Positions 1 to 8,274 are shown, numbered from the stretch's first letter. The stretch: 10,930 bases of DNA from an uncultured Porphyromonadaceae bacterium (GCA_902494595.1 CABUTY010000017.1:1-10930); one strand, 5' to 3'. Numbers and translations are program-made. Notes: a model not told the origin generated them from the letters alone.

Positions 1-533
1 TCGACAACAGGATCAGCCGGGCCATGGCGTTGCGCGACTGTTATGCCGCGGAGGGTAATGATTCGGCGGCGCTGTATGCCGACACGCTTGCCATGCTTAC
101 GGCTGAGCTGCGGCGGCTTCGGACTGTGGCCGACGGCAACAGCGGCATTCGCCGCGCCTTGCTCGACGGGTATGTGCAGAGGGAGTCGGATAGAGACCGC
201 CGCGGCACAGTCACGGCGATATGTGTGGCCGCGGGTATCGTGCTGTTGCTGGCTGGCGCGGTATGGCTGACATGGCGCTACCGGCGCAAAGGGAAGATGG
301 CACTTGAAGAGAGAAACGAAGGGTTTGAGGAGCGGCTGCTCAGGAAGCATCCCGACCTTACGCCTGGCGAACTGCGGCTGGCATGCATGGTGCGCAGCGG
401 CGCCGACAACAAGCATATAGCCCGCCTCCTCGGCATCAGCCCCGGCTCCGTCTACACCAACCGTTCCCGCCTCCGCCAGAAACTCCTCCTCGACCCCGAC
501 ACAAACCTCGACATATACCTCCGTTCTTTTTAA
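1..533 (+). CDS. Membrane-anchored HTH transcriptional regulator, C-terminal part (5' end outside window)
   Basis: The reading frame is open from the window edge (codons in phase with position 3) to a TAA at 531-533, so this is the 3' end of a longer gene. The first ATG, at 24, is probably internal. Visible order: a stretch likely to be the end of an extracytoplasmic helical domain, one transmembrane helix (VTAICVAAGIVLLLAGAVWL, about residues 63-82 counted from the ATG at 24), a basic stop-transfer RYRRK, a short charged linker, and a C-terminal helix-turn-helix around residues 113-155 (LTPGELRLACMVRSG, then HIARLLGISPGSVYTNRSRL). Bacteroidetes have many proteins with periplasmic TPRs, one TM helix and a LuxR-like HTH, and this end fits that layout. 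The TPR part is not in view, so the full architecture is inferred. It converges on the toxin gene with only 15 nt between the stops. Target genes are unknown. Confidence 0.8.
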   Translation, partial: DNRISRAMALRDCYAAEGNDSAALYADTLAMLTAELRRLRTVADGNSGIRRALLDGYVQRESDRDRRGTVTAICVAAGIVLLLAGAVWLTWRYRRKGKMALEERNEGFEERLLRKHPDLTPGELRLACMVRSGADNKHIARLLGISPGSVYTNRSRLRQKLLLDPDTNLDIYLRSF

Positions 534-548
534 GGAACAGAGCCTAGG

Positions 549-821
549 CTAACCGAAAATTTCAGAATGCGAACCGAGACGTAATACGCCAATCCGTTTC
601 GCTGTCTCATCAATCCATACAAGAAGGAAATCGCCTTCGACATGACATTCCATGCAGCCGGCATAATTCCCTGTAAGCATATGAGGTCTGTTGATTTTAG
701 GGATTGGTTCCTCGTCACGAAGCTTACGAAGAATCTCCACAACCTTTTTCATTTTCTTGGGCTGGTTGCGAAATCGTTTGGCATCTTTTTTATACTGGGT
801 AGAGAATCGAAGTTCCTTCAT
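549..821 (-). CDS. yafQ: Type II toxin, YafQ-family mRNA interferase
   Basis: A 90-aa protein of the RelE/ParE superfamily that aligns along its length with E. coli YafQ from memory of that family. Shared landmarks are a basic helical N-terminus (KKDAKRFRNQPKKMKKVVEIL), H47 in RPHMLTGNYAG, H60 and D64 in CHVEGDFLLVW, R81 in LRLGSH, H85, and the C-terminal FG. These sit where YafQ has H50, H63, D67, R83, H87 and F91, so the RNase site looks complete. YafQ is known to cleave ribosome-bound mRNA, preferring AAA codons; the specificity here is not visible. The start overlaps the antitoxin stop as ATGA, which implies translational coupling in an antitoxin-first operon. It ends 15 nt from the convergent regulator gene, and a 10-bp palindrome at 541-550 covers the stop codon. 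Base composition is more AT-rich than the flanking housekeeping genes, as is usual for mobile TA modules. Confidence 0.92.
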   Translation of the reverse strand: MKELRFSTQYKKDAKRFRNQPKKMKKVVEILRKLRDEEPIPKINRPHMLTGNYAGCMECHVEGDFLLVWIDETAKRIGVLRLGSHSEIFG

Positions 822-1069
822 AACCCCATAGACTTATACATGGCATCCACGCTTGAAACATCAAGCGGACCCTGTAACTGCCCGGCTTTGGCCTCTTCCA
901 AAGCCGCTTTGGTTTCTGCATTAGGCTCTGTATATGCAATGTCAAGCAATGCGCATTCCACGAAGTTGTTAAGACTGCGATTCTGCAGTTTAGCCATCTG
1001 TTTCAACCGCTCAATAAGATTTATGGGCAGACGGAAACTCTGTGCTTTTTTCTGTATTGTCATATCCAT
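818..1069 (-). CDS. Type II antitoxin, ribbon-helix-helix (RHH) family
   Basis: An 83-aa protein. The N-terminus has the RHH pattern: a short beta strand with alternating residues (KKAQSFRLP, about residues 7-15), then helix A (NLIERLKQMAKLQ) and helix B (SLNNFVECALLDIAY). Such dimers bind operator DNA through the strand. The acidic C-terminal half (residues 45-83) is the expected toxin-wrapping tail. It precedes the YafQ-like toxin and overlaps it by 4 nt. A second ATG two codons downstream (1063) is an equally possible start because there is no Shine-Dalgarno sequence. I chose 1069 because the predicted transcription start near 1091 leaves a leader of about 22 nt. Repression of its own promoter by the antitoxin-toxin complex is the family norm, and operator-like repeats overlap the promoter here. 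The subfamily (DinJ-like or another RHH group) cannot be settled by eye. Confidence 0.88.
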   Translation of the reverse strand: MDMTIQKKAQSFRLPINLIERLKQMAKLQNRSLNNFVECALLDIAYTEPNAETKAALEEAKAGQLQGPLDVSSVDAMYKSMGL

Positions 1070-1095
1070 GGTGAGTCCATTTTTTTTCTTGTATG

Positions 1096-1127
1096 CAAAG
1101 TTAATACATTTGTATTACAATAACAAA
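1096..1127 (-). promoter_or_regulatory. Promoter of the toxin-antitoxin operon (Bacteroidetes type)
   Basis: Read on the minus strand, TTTG (1127-1124) is followed after exactly 20 nt by TAACTTTG (1103-1096). This matches the published Bacteroides consensus TTTG/TAnnTTTG at full score, with normal spacing. The predicted start of transcription is near 1091, about 22 nt before the antitoxin ATG. Confidence 0.75.
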
Positions 1128-1141
1128 TGTATTACAATAAC
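1111..1141. repeat. Operator-like direct repeat overlapping the TA promoter
   Basis: TGTATTACAATAAC occurs at 1111-1124 and again, identically, at 1128-1141, a 17-bp period. The first copy, with the preceding T, contains the odd-centred palindrome TTGTATTACAA (1110-1120); the second has one base changed at its edge. The repeats lie across and between the -33 and -7 boxes, where a bound RHH antitoxin complex would block polymerase. Operator function is inferred. Confidence 0.6.
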
Positions 1142-1188
1142 GAATCACAAGCAAGTGCGGTTACTCATTGATTTTAAGGAACGCGCTC

Positions 1189-3258
1189 TTATGATTCGGA
1201 TGTGGAGGATTTTTTGAGCTCGGGGTAGGCTACGCGGGCGTGGTATATTGTGCCGAGGCGCTTCTTGAAGGTGTCTTTGATGATCTCTATGTCGCGGAAG
1301 GATATGGGGCTTTCGTTGAAGAGGCCATCCTTTACCTGGGTGTCGATGATTTTGTCGACGAGGTTGTTGATAGCCTCGGGGGAATAGTCGGAGAGGCTTC
1401 GTGAGGCGGCTTCGACGCTGTCGGCCATCATGAGGATTGCCGTTTCGCGGCTGCGCGGATTCGGCCCCGGGTACATGAACTTCTTCTTGTCGACCGGTTC
1501 GTCGCTCTCCTTGCGGTTGTTGACGGCGGTATTGTAGAAGTAGCGTGTCACGCTGCGGCCATGATGCTCGGGGATGAAGGCGCGCACTACCTGCGGGAGC
1601 TTGATCTTTTGGGCGAGCTGCAGGCCTTGCGTGACATGCGATATGATCTTATGGGCCGACACTTCGGGGTCGAGGCCGGCGTGGGGGTTGACGCCATGCT
1701 GGTTCTCGGTGAAGAATATGGGGCTGTCGAGCTTGCCTATGTCATGGTACAGGGCGCCTGTTCGCACGAGCTGAGTGTTGGCGTTGATGGCGCGGGCAGC
1801 CTCCGAGGCCAGTGTCGACACCTGCATGGAATGCTGGAAGGTGCCCGGAGCCTCTTCGGCCAGACGACGAAGCATCGGATTGTTTATGTCGGAAAGCTCC
1901 ACGAGCGTCACCGTGGACGTGAAGCCGAATATCTTCTCTATCACCAGAATCAGGATGTAGACGAAGGAGAGCACCACGGCGTTTATGGCGAACATTCCCA
2001 CCAGGCGCCATTCGAAGTCGTGGAGGGTACCCTCGTCAAGGAGGAGCATGGTGGTGTAGCACACGAGGTATGCCAGGAAGGTTATGGCGGCGGTGCGTAG
2101 CAGCTGGCTGCGCTGGCTGAGAATGTGGATGCTGAAGGCGGCGCTCAGCCCGGCGATAAGCTCCAGGAATATGAATTGGTGCGGGTCGATGGCCACCAGC
2201 GACGCTATCAGCACCGTAACCAACAGCGAGAATATGGCAGTGCGGGCGTCGAAGAATACCATAATGACCACCGCCACCGCCGCAAACGGTACCAGGAAGA
2301 TGCCGTTGTTGAGGTATTCGAACATCAGGATGGCGAAGGCGGCAAACAGCGTGATGAACGACATGATGAACGTCATCTGCTTGATGGAGCGGAAAATGGC
2401 GGGACGGTATATCTTGAGGAACATGTATAGGCACCCGAGCCAGATGATTATGAAGAGAGCCTGTCCTATGTAGAAATAGGTAGAGTCGTGTTCGCCGCGG
2501 CTCTCCTCGAGTTTCTGCATGTAAGTGTTGAGGTTGGTATAAATCTGGGGTGTCACAATCTCGCCCCTGTCGACGATGCGCTGACCTTTCTTGATTACGC
2601 CGATAGAGGCGTCGGCGGCGAGGTAGTCCTGAGCGCGGTATTTGCTGTCGGCCACGGTGTCGAGCACGATGTTGGGCACGAGCACGGCGTTGAGCGCGCG
2701 CGCTATCTCCTCGTTGTGTTCCTCAAGCATTGGACCGCCGCTCTCGCGGTATGCCGAGTCGAGGTATTCGAAGGCCATAGCCGGCGAGAGCATCTCGGCG
2801 GCATCCACCACGGTTAGTGCCGGGGCTCCGTTGATTTTGTTGGCCACCCTAATGGCGTTGTGGGGGTTGCGACGTATGCGCTCATAGGTATGAGAGTCCA
2901 CCACGCCGCGGCCGTATATCTCATGAAGGAGGTTTACGAGAAGGTGTCGCACGGGAGCCGGCGCAACGTTGGTGATGGCGGCGTTGAAGCGGGTTGCGGC
3001 GTTCTCCTCCACGTTGGGGGCACGCTTCACGATGGGCTGGAAATTGCGGTTGATGCTGTCGCGCATCTGCTGCGCCGACGCCGAGTCGCGCTTTATCTCC
3101 ATGTCGAAATCGGCCATGAGCAACGGATAGCGCCATGGCTGGTTGGGCTCGTATACGTAGTTCTGAGCATCGTTATGCGGCAGCAACAGCAGCAGAACGA
3201 TGGTGGCGCTGACAAGCAGGGCCATACGCAGCAACCGGCTATTCGTCTCTTTTTTCAT
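1189..3258 (-). CDS. 7TM-HD cyclic-dinucleotide phosphodiesterase (PgpH/YqfF family)
   Basis: A 689-aa inner-membrane protein. Order: an N-terminal transmembrane helix (about 8-27), an extracytoplasmic 7TMR-HDED-like domain (28-260), a multi-pass membrane block (about 261-443), and a cytoplasmic HD domain to the end. Candidate metal ligands of the HD domain are all present: H476 (FQHS), H505-D506 in HDIGK, H565/H566 in PEHHG and D613 in ADSVEA. In Listeria this family (PgpH) hydrolyses c-di-AMP to pApA; that substrate is inferred here. I placed the start at 3258 (MKKETNSR). The frame is open further upstream to 3354, but that would overlap rel by 85 nt, and the extra 32 residues look like out-of-frame rel sequence. 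The gene begins 11 nt after the rel stop with no promoter visible between them, so the two are probably co-transcribed. I see no clear terminator after the stop at 1189. Confidence 0.9.
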   Translation of the reverse strand: MKKETNSRLLRMALLVSATIVLLLLLPHNDAQNYVYEPNQPWRYPLLMADFDMEIKRDSASAQQMRDSINRNFQPIVKRAPNVEENAATRFNAAITNVAPAPVRHLLVNLLHEIYGRGVVDSHTYERIRRNPHNAIRVANKINGAPALTVVDAAEMLSPAMAFEYLDSAYRESGGPMLEEHNEEIARALNAVLVPNIVLDTVADSKYRAQDYLAADASIGVIKKGQRIVDRGEIVTPQIYTNLNTYMQKLEESRGEHDSTYFYIGQALFIIIWLGCLYMFLKIYRPAIFRSIKQMTFIMSFITLFAAFAILMFEYLNNGIFLVPFAAVAVVIMVFFDARTAIFSLLVTVLIASLVAIDPHQFIFLELIAGLSAAFSIHILSQRSQLLRTAAITFLAYLVCYTTMLLLDEGTLHDFEWRLVGMFAINAVVLSFVYILILVIEKIFGFTSTVTLVELSDINNPMLRRLAEEAPGTFQHSMQVSTLASEAARAINANTQLVRTGALYHDIGKLDSPIFFTENQHGVNPHAGLDPEVSAHKIISHVTQGLQLAQKIKLPQVVRAFIPEHHGRSVTRYFYNTAVNNRKESDEPVDKKKFMYPGPNPRSRETAILMMADSVEAASRSLSDYSPEAINNLVDKIIDTQVKDGLFNESPISFRDIEIIKDTFKKRLGTIYHARVAYPELKKSSTSES

Positions 3259-3269
3259 ATACGGTTGGC

Positions 3270-5486
3270 TTATTGTACGCCGTCGATACCCTTGAGGGCA
3301 TTGCAGATATTGGTCACGGTATTGGTGCTGTCGGTCTGCACGGCAATCTCGCACTGGAACACCTCCTGGTTGGCCGATATGGAGAGACTGCGTATGTTGA
3401 CGCCCAATTTCTGCGAGACGAGGGCCGTGATTTCCTCGAGGATACCATGTCGGTCTATACCTTCTACGGCAATTGAGGCGAGGAATTTGTCGGCGGAGCC
3501 TCCCCAGCGGGTTGCCACGAGCCGCGGCCCGTAGTTGGTTTTAAGCCGCATGGCCACAGGGCACGACACTTTGTGGAGCACCACCTCCTCGTCGTCGTTG
3601 ACGAATCCCAGCACGTCGTCGCCCGGTATGGGCGTGCAGCAGGGTTCCGTGATGTAGTTGGGGTATTCGGCATCGGGATGGAGCACGAACACTTCCTTGC
3701 GGTTGATGGGTTCGCGAGGCTTGTCGTCGTCGGTCTTGTCGGTCTTCTTGGAGCTGAAGGGGTTTCGCAGCAGCTTTCGCAGCAGGTTGGAGCGCTTCTT
3801 GTAGAGAGCCTTCATCTTGTCGGCGCTGAGGTTTATTTCGTCGCGGGCTATCTTGACGTAGAGCTCGTCGGTCGACTTGAGGCCCATGCTGTTGCACATC
3901 TTCTTCTGGAGGTCGTCGGTGAGTTCGTATCCCTCGCTTTCGGCGAATCTGGCGAGGATGTCGCGGCCGCGGGCGAGTAGGGCGGGACGGTTGTTGCGCA
4001 GGAAGTAGCGCAGACAGCTCTGCGCCTTGGCCGTATGGCAGTATTCGAGCCATTGCCATTGCGGCTCCTGGCTCTCGCTGGTGATGATTTCCACCTGGTC
4101 GCCGCTGTCGAGCACGTGACCCTGCGGAACCAATTTATGGTTGATTTTGCCGGCGATGCAGTGCAGCCCCAGCTGTGTGTGCACGGCGAAGGCCATGTCG
4201 AGAACCGTCGACTTCGCCGGCAGTGTTATCAGGTCCCCTCCGGGGGTGAATACGTATATCTCCCTCGCGAACAGGTTGAGCTTGATGGTGTCGAGGAAGT
4301 CTATGGCGTTGGGCTCCGGGTTGGCAAGGATATCCTTGATGGTGTTGACCCATTTCTCGAGTTCGGAATCATCGTCGTATTCGCCGGTCTTGTATTTCCA
4401 ATGTGCGGCGTATCCGAGTTCTGCGATTTCGTCCATCTTCCGGGAGCGTATCTGCACCTCGATCCATTTACCTTCGGGTCCCATGGCGGTGAGGTGCAGG
4501 GCGCGGTAACCGTTGGCCTTGGGCGTGGATGTCCAGTCGCGGAGCCTGTCGGGGTGCACCTTGTGGCCGTCGCTGAAGAAGGTATATACTTCCCAGCAGC
4601 GTATGCGCTCCAGGCTGTCGTCGTCGTTCTCGAAAATCACGCGCACGGCGTATACGTCGTAAATCTCGTCGAAGGGTATATGCTTCGACTCCATCTTGTT
4701 GTAGATGGAATAAGCGCTTTTCACGCGCGTCTTTATCTCGTATTTGAATCCGGCCTGGTCGAGGCGTTTGCGCACGGGAGCCACGAATTTCTCCACCACT
4801 TCCTGGCGGTGGGCCTCCGACTCGTTGACCAGTCGGCGTATCTCTTCGTATTTTGCCGGATGTTCGTATTTGAAGGCGAGGTCTTCGAGTTCGTTCTTTA
4901 TTTTGAAAAGGCCGAGGCGGTGTGCGAGAGGAGCGTAGACGTAGAGGGTTTCTCCGGCGATCTTGAACTGTTTCTCGGGGCGCATGCTGTCGAGGGTGCG
5001 CATGTTGTGGAGACGGTCGGCCATCTTTATGAGCACCACGCGTATGTCGGTGCTCATGGAGAGAAGGAGTTTGCGGAAGTTTTCGGCCTGGAGGCTTGCC
5101 TTGGCGCCGAAGATGCCGCCGGATATTTTGGTGAGGCCTTCCACGATGCCGGCGATTTTGGAGCCGAAGTTGGCCTCGATATCCTCGCGGGTATAGTCGG
5201 TATCCTCCACCACATCGTGGAGGAATGCCGCGCATATTGATGTGGAGCCGAGGCCCAGCTCGGAGATTACGATTTTGGCCACGGCAATGGGGTGGAGGAT
5301 GTAGGGTTCGCCGCTACGCCGTCGCACCCCCTTGTGCGCCGCTTTCGCAAAACGGAATGCCCGTTCGATTTTCTCCACCTTCTTGCGGTGATTGCTCGCC
5401 AGATAGGCTTGCAGCACCTCCTGATAGGCCGCCTCTATGATGCGGTCTTCCTCTTCTGCACTCTTTGGCAAATACTCCGGATTCAT
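3270..5486 (-). CDS. rel: Bifunctional (p)ppGpp synthetase/hydrolase (Rel)
   Basis: A 738-aa full-length long RSH protein. It makes pppGpp/ppGpp from ATP and GTP/GDP and hydrolyses them again, controlling the stringent response. Domains: HD hydrolase at about 40-200 with the intact motifs H51, HDVVEDT (90-96) and KMADRLHNMRTL (154-165); synthetase at about 245-365 (SAYSIYNKM, TPKANGYRALHLT, EVQIRS, AELGYAAHWKYK); TGS at about 408-469 (IYVFTPGGD); a helical region; a CC-containing zinc-finger-like motif at 616-637 (CCTPIPGDDVLGF); and ACT at about 667-738. The charged motif that separates monofunctional RelA (EXDD) from bifunctional enzymes (RXKD) reads RLRD (314-317). It has the same charge pattern as the bifunctional class and fits with the complete hydrolase site. 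The next in-frame ATG is codon 144, so 5486 is the start. Its promoter almost touches the ATG. Confidence 0.96.
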   Translation of the reverse strand: MNPEYLPKSAEEEDRIIEAAYQEVLQAYLASNHRKKVEKIERAFRFAKAAHKGVRRRSGEPYILHPIAVAKIVISELGLGSTSICAAFLHDVVEDTDYTREDIEANFGSKIAGIVEGLTKISGGIFGAKASLQAENFRKLLLSMSTDIRVVLIKMADRLHNMRTLDSMRPEKQFKIAGETLYVYAPLAHRLGLFKIKNELEDLAFKYEHPAKYEEIRRLVNESEAHRQEVVEKFVAPVRKRLDQAGFKYEIKTRVKSAYSIYNKMESKHIPFDEIYDVYAVRVIFENDDDSLERIRCWEVYTFFSDGHKVHPDRLRDWTSTPKANGYRALHLTAMGPEGKWIEVQIRSRKMDEIAELGYAAHWKYKTGEYDDDSELEKWVNTIKDILANPEPNAIDFLDTIKLNLFAREIYVFTPGGDLITLPAKSTVLDMAFAVHTQLGLHCIAGKINHKLVPQGHVLDSGDQVEIITSESQEPQWQWLEYCHTAKAQSCLRYFLRNNRPALLARGRDILARFAESEGYELTDDLQKKMCNSMGLKSTDELYVKIARDEINLSADKMKALYKKRSNLLRKLLRNPFSSKKTDKTDDDKPREPINRKEVFVLHPDAEYPNYITEPCCTPIPGDDVLGFVNDDEEVVLHKVSCPVAMRLKTNYGPRLVATRWGGSADKFLASIAVEGIDRHGILEEITALVSQKLGVNIRSLSISANQEVFQCEIAVQTDSTNTVTNICNALKGIDGVQ

Positions 5487-5491
5487 ACCAA

Positions 5492-5522
5492 CAAAATTAC
5501 GAAAATTTGTGAAAACGACAAA
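5492..5522 (-). promoter_or_regulatory. Promoter of the rel operon, nearly touching the start codon
   Basis: On the minus strand TTTG (5522-5519), 19 nt, then TAATTTTG (5499-5492) is a full match to the Bacteroidetes promoter consensus. Only 5 nt (TTGGT) separate the -7 box from the ATG at 5486. The transcript would then start at or within a couple of nucleotides of the start codon, making it leaderless or almost so. No Shine-Dalgarno sequence is present. Confidence 0.6.
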
Positions 5523-5590
5523 TAAAAAATAGATGGAGTGACCGATAGATAAAAATGATGGAGAGAACCAAATGTAAGAAGCTGATTAGA

Positions 5591-8236
5591 TTACTCCAGC
5601 CCGTCGATAAGAATAAAGGAACTCCAAATACTGGGACTGTTCCAACTGGGATTATCTTTGTTGTACTTAAGGATGTCTATGGAGTATCTCAAGGCGTCAG
5701 ATTTAGATTTGCCATTTAGCAACCATTCTCTGTAAAATGAGGACATGAGAGTGCAAGTAGCCTTATCGTTTACGGGGCGAAGAGATACGAGGACAGACCC
5801 TACCCCGGCTTTCTTGAAGGCGTTGGGTAGCCCTGCCACATCATCAACAGTGATGTCTCCGAGGCCGGTCTGACATGCTGAAAGTACAGCCAAATCCATT
5901 TCTGAAAAGTCAAGGTTAGAAATTTCATAAGCTGTCAGAATTCCATCGCATGAGTTTTTAGGCACCTTGTTGAAAATAAAAGCATTAGATGCACCGCTCA
6001 TCAATAGACCGGAGCGTTTCATAGCATCATTTACTCCCGGCGCTGTTTCAGGAAACATTCGGAGCCATGCAGCATTCCTGATATGTTTTTCTTTTGGGAA
6101 ATAAAACCCATGTGTTGCAAGATGGAGAATACCGACATTTTTGCCACTTAAAGAAAAAACAGCTTCCTCAACACCTTGGGCATCTTTGAAAACCGTTGGT
6201 TTAAACGCTGACTGCTTTTCGAGGATTGAGGCAACTGAGTCAACTTCTGTTTCTGTCCATTCTAAATAGGGGATGGATTTATATCCGCGGTTGTCGGGCA
6301 GTGTTGACGAACCTCTGTATGCAAGCAGATTCTCGGGTAATATATGTTTATTACCCTCTTGTACCATAATATTTTCGTCCAAGTCGTATATTAAACCGCC
6401 GAACAGTACGATTCTTCCGGATTCCTCTTTCTTATGGCGGTTAGTGAGTTCTCTCGTGGATGAAAGTCGGGAAGCTGTAAATATATCGCGGGTAAAATGT
6501 TCGATTGGTATTCTGTGGAGACTGCCTGCTCCTGAAAAGAATATCTCTTTTTTGTCCTTAATAAAAGGGAGCAGGGGTTTCCATATCATATCCCATGTAT
6601 TATCTGGAGAAACAAAAGAAATCAGGCTATCTATGGGACGTGCTATGCCTAATGAAGTGATTTCAGGGGCATTCGAATCTCTTGAAAGAATGGCTGCTCC
6701 ATATGATTTATTATTGTCGGTGTCAGTATATTCAAAGAATTCTATGGCCATTTGGTTCTGGTCCAAGGCATTGGATACGTCCTTCCAACTGTAATTGAAA
6801 TAGTTTTTAACCGATGGGAGATCATAGCATAGGTTTCTAAACGAGACAAACGCTTCTTCGCTCTTTTGAATAAGTTTTTGGCGGTTTTCAATTGGCATCG
6901 GGGTCTTGAGATAATTACGTAACGAATCCCATCGGCAATAAGAATCCCGTACACTCTGGCCGGCTTGAAAAGCAATTTTTTTTAAACCGACTTCCGTATA
7001 CAGGAGGAGACCTTTGCCTATAAGCAGTGCGTCATATGTGCGCATGGCCATTGAATCGGATGGACACTGCAAGGCATATGCCGGGAAATCCGAGAGAAAC
7101 CACGGCCCCCAGCTGTTCCATATCTGCTCTCGGCGCTCGGGAGTTTCGAACATGTTGTAGGCAATGTCGTTGAAACGCATGTCAAAATAGTTGGAGGCAT
7201 ATGCTGCGGCAGCCTCATGCTGACCCGCCTTGCGTAGATTCAAGGCCATGAGAGATGATATATGGCTGATTGTCTGATGGTTGTTTTTATCGAGTTGGTT
7301 AATGATTTTCAATGCTCTCTCAAGGTAACCGACAGCATCCTCATACTCGCCTGCCGATTGGTAAAAGGATGCCATATTGATAAGTGCGTTTATATATGGA
7401 GTACTATGGCTCATGCCCAGTTGTTGGTAAATTTGTTCAACTTGTGCTCCATGTTTAATCGCATCATTCAGTGTAGAGGAATCCTGACTTTCCAATACTG
7501 CCAGTGTATTGAGTATACTGCACGTATTAAGATCGGGACTATCCTTTGTCGCGATTTTGGTTTTAAGCTCCTGAATCATGCCGTCGGTTTGTCCGGCAGC
7601 CAGTCTGAATGCGTAGAGTAATTCGTTGTGCCGGGAATTATTTTCATCAATATTGGCTTTCAATAATGCCAGGGCTTCTGCGAATCTTTTCTCGGCATAT
7701 AGGAGTCTGGCCTCCACAATTCCGCTGGATTTTCTGACTTCCTTATCCTTAATGTATGGTTTGATTTCCATGAGGATTGCCCGTGCCTTATGGTAATCGC
7801 CCATTTGAATGCAAGCCATTGCGCAATCCTGTGAAGCAATTTGGAATTCTTTGCTTTTTACTCCTTTTTTTGATTTATATAATTCCGTTGCCAACTCGCA
7901 ATAGTATAACCCCGATGATGGCTGGTTGTTCATTATTAGGGAAACTCCCGTCAAATGGAGAACTCCTTCATAAAACTCATACTTCTTGAGACGGGACGCA
8001 TTGTCAAATATTTTCAGCAGTTCCACTCCTGACGAGATGGATGCACTGTAGATTCCACGATTGTGATAATTCGATATTTCTTTTATGCAATTTATAATCC
8101 GGAGGGGATTGTATCCATAATAGATACAATCTTTGCTGAACTTGTAGGATTCTTTAATTGACATCGCCTGACATTGAAATCCTACAAGGATTAAGATAGT
8201 TAACAATAGAGATGATTTTTTTATATTGATTTCCAT
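5591..8236 (-). CDS. Secreted TPR-CHAT caspase-like protease
   Basis: An 881-aa exported protein. Residues 1-24 form a Sec signal peptide (KK, then LLLTILILVGF, cleavage probably after CQA). Residues 30-370 are helical and TPR-like; the clearest repeat is at 281-315 (NMASFYQSAGEYEDAVGYLE). The C-terminal third is a CHAT domain (caspase HetF associated with TPRs, clan CD). It has HLATHG at 705-710 with catalytic H709, LSACQTG at 785-791 with catalytic C788, and the closing SPSIWSSFILIDG that is typical of the family. Both dyad residues are present, so activity is expected; the substrate is unknown. Known TPR-CHAT proteins include Csx29 of type III-E CRISPR and proteases that activate bacterial gasdermins, but those are cytoplasmic, whereas this one carries a signal peptide. 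The gene is visibly AT-richer than rel. It originally overlapped the upstream 220-aa gene (see the element at 8257-8435). No clear terminator follows. Confidence 0.9.
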   Translation of the reverse strand: MEINIKKSSLLLTILILVGFQCQAMSIKESYKFSKDCIYYGYNPLRIINCIKEISNYHNRGIYSASISSGVELLKIFDNASRLKKYEFYEGVLHLTGVSLIMNNQPSSGLYYCELATELYKSKKGVKSKEFQIASQDCAMACIQMGDYHKARAILMEIKPYIKDKEVRKSSGIVEARLLYAEKRFAEALALLKANIDENNSRHNELLYAFRLAAGQTDGMIQELKTKIATKDSPDLNTCSILNTLAVLESQDSSTLNDAIKHGAQVEQIYQQLGMSHSTPYINALINMASFYQSAGEYEDAVGYLERALKIINQLDKNNHQTISHISSLMALNLRKAGQHEAAAAYASNYFDMRFNDIAYNMFETPERREQIWNSWGPWFLSDFPAYALQCPSDSMAMRTYDALLIGKGLLLYTEVGLKKIAFQAGQSVRDSYCRWDSLRNYLKTPMPIENRQKLIQKSEEAFVSFRNLCYDLPSVKNYFNYSWKDVSNALDQNQMAIEFFEYTDTDNNKSYGAAILSRDSNAPEITSLGIARPIDSLISFVSPDNTWDMIWKPLLPFIKDKKEIFFSGAGSLHRIPIEHFTRDIFTASRLSSTRELTNRHKKEESGRIVLFGGLIYDLDENIMVQEGNKHILPENLLAYRGSSTLPDNRGYKSIPYLEWTETEVDSVASILEKQSAFKPTVFKDAQGVEEAVFSLSGKNVGILHLATHGFYFPKEKHIRNAAWLRMFPETAPGVNDAMKRSGLLMSGASNAFIFNKVPKNSCDGILTAYEISNLDFSEMDLAVLSACQTGLGDITVDDVAGLPNAFKKAGVGSVLVSLRPVNDKATCTLMSSFYREWLLNGKSKSDALRYSIDILKYNKDNPSWNSPSIWSSFILIDGLE

Positions 8237-8256
8237 TTTCTGAATGATTGTCTTAG

Positions 8257-8274
8257 AAACTGTTTAAATTTATG
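8257..8274 (+). repeat. Left terminal inverted repeat of the MITE-like element
   Basis: AAACTGTTTAAATTTATG. It is the reverse complement of 8418-8435 except for one base (A against G at position 10 of the repeat). Confidence 0.85.

Noticed and set aside
541..550. AGCCTAGGCT palindrome between the regulator and toxin stops, considered as a terminator
   Set aside because: The arms are only 5 bp with no loop, and no T-tract follows on either strand.
642..1217. A 191-codon plus-strand frame across the toxin-antitoxin genes
   Set aside because: It covers two well-supported minus-strand genes and their promoter, and has no domain-like sequence.
3259..3354. An N-terminal extension of 32 residues for the phosphodiesterase
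   Set aside because: It would overlap the rel coding end in another frame, and its residues (MRDCRADRQHQYRD) look like shifted rel sequence. The ATG at 3258 leads directly into a normal membrane anchor.
4035..5240. A 401-codon open frame on the plus strand opposite rel
   Set aside because: It is exactly antisense to conserved domains of rel, and its composition (rich in V, E, G, H) is what GC3-biased codons give on the other strand.
5523..5590. Two ATGGAG-containing repeats between the CHAT and rel genes, considered as a terminator or an element end
   Set aside because: They are short imperfect direct repeats in AT-rich sequence and form no stable hairpin.
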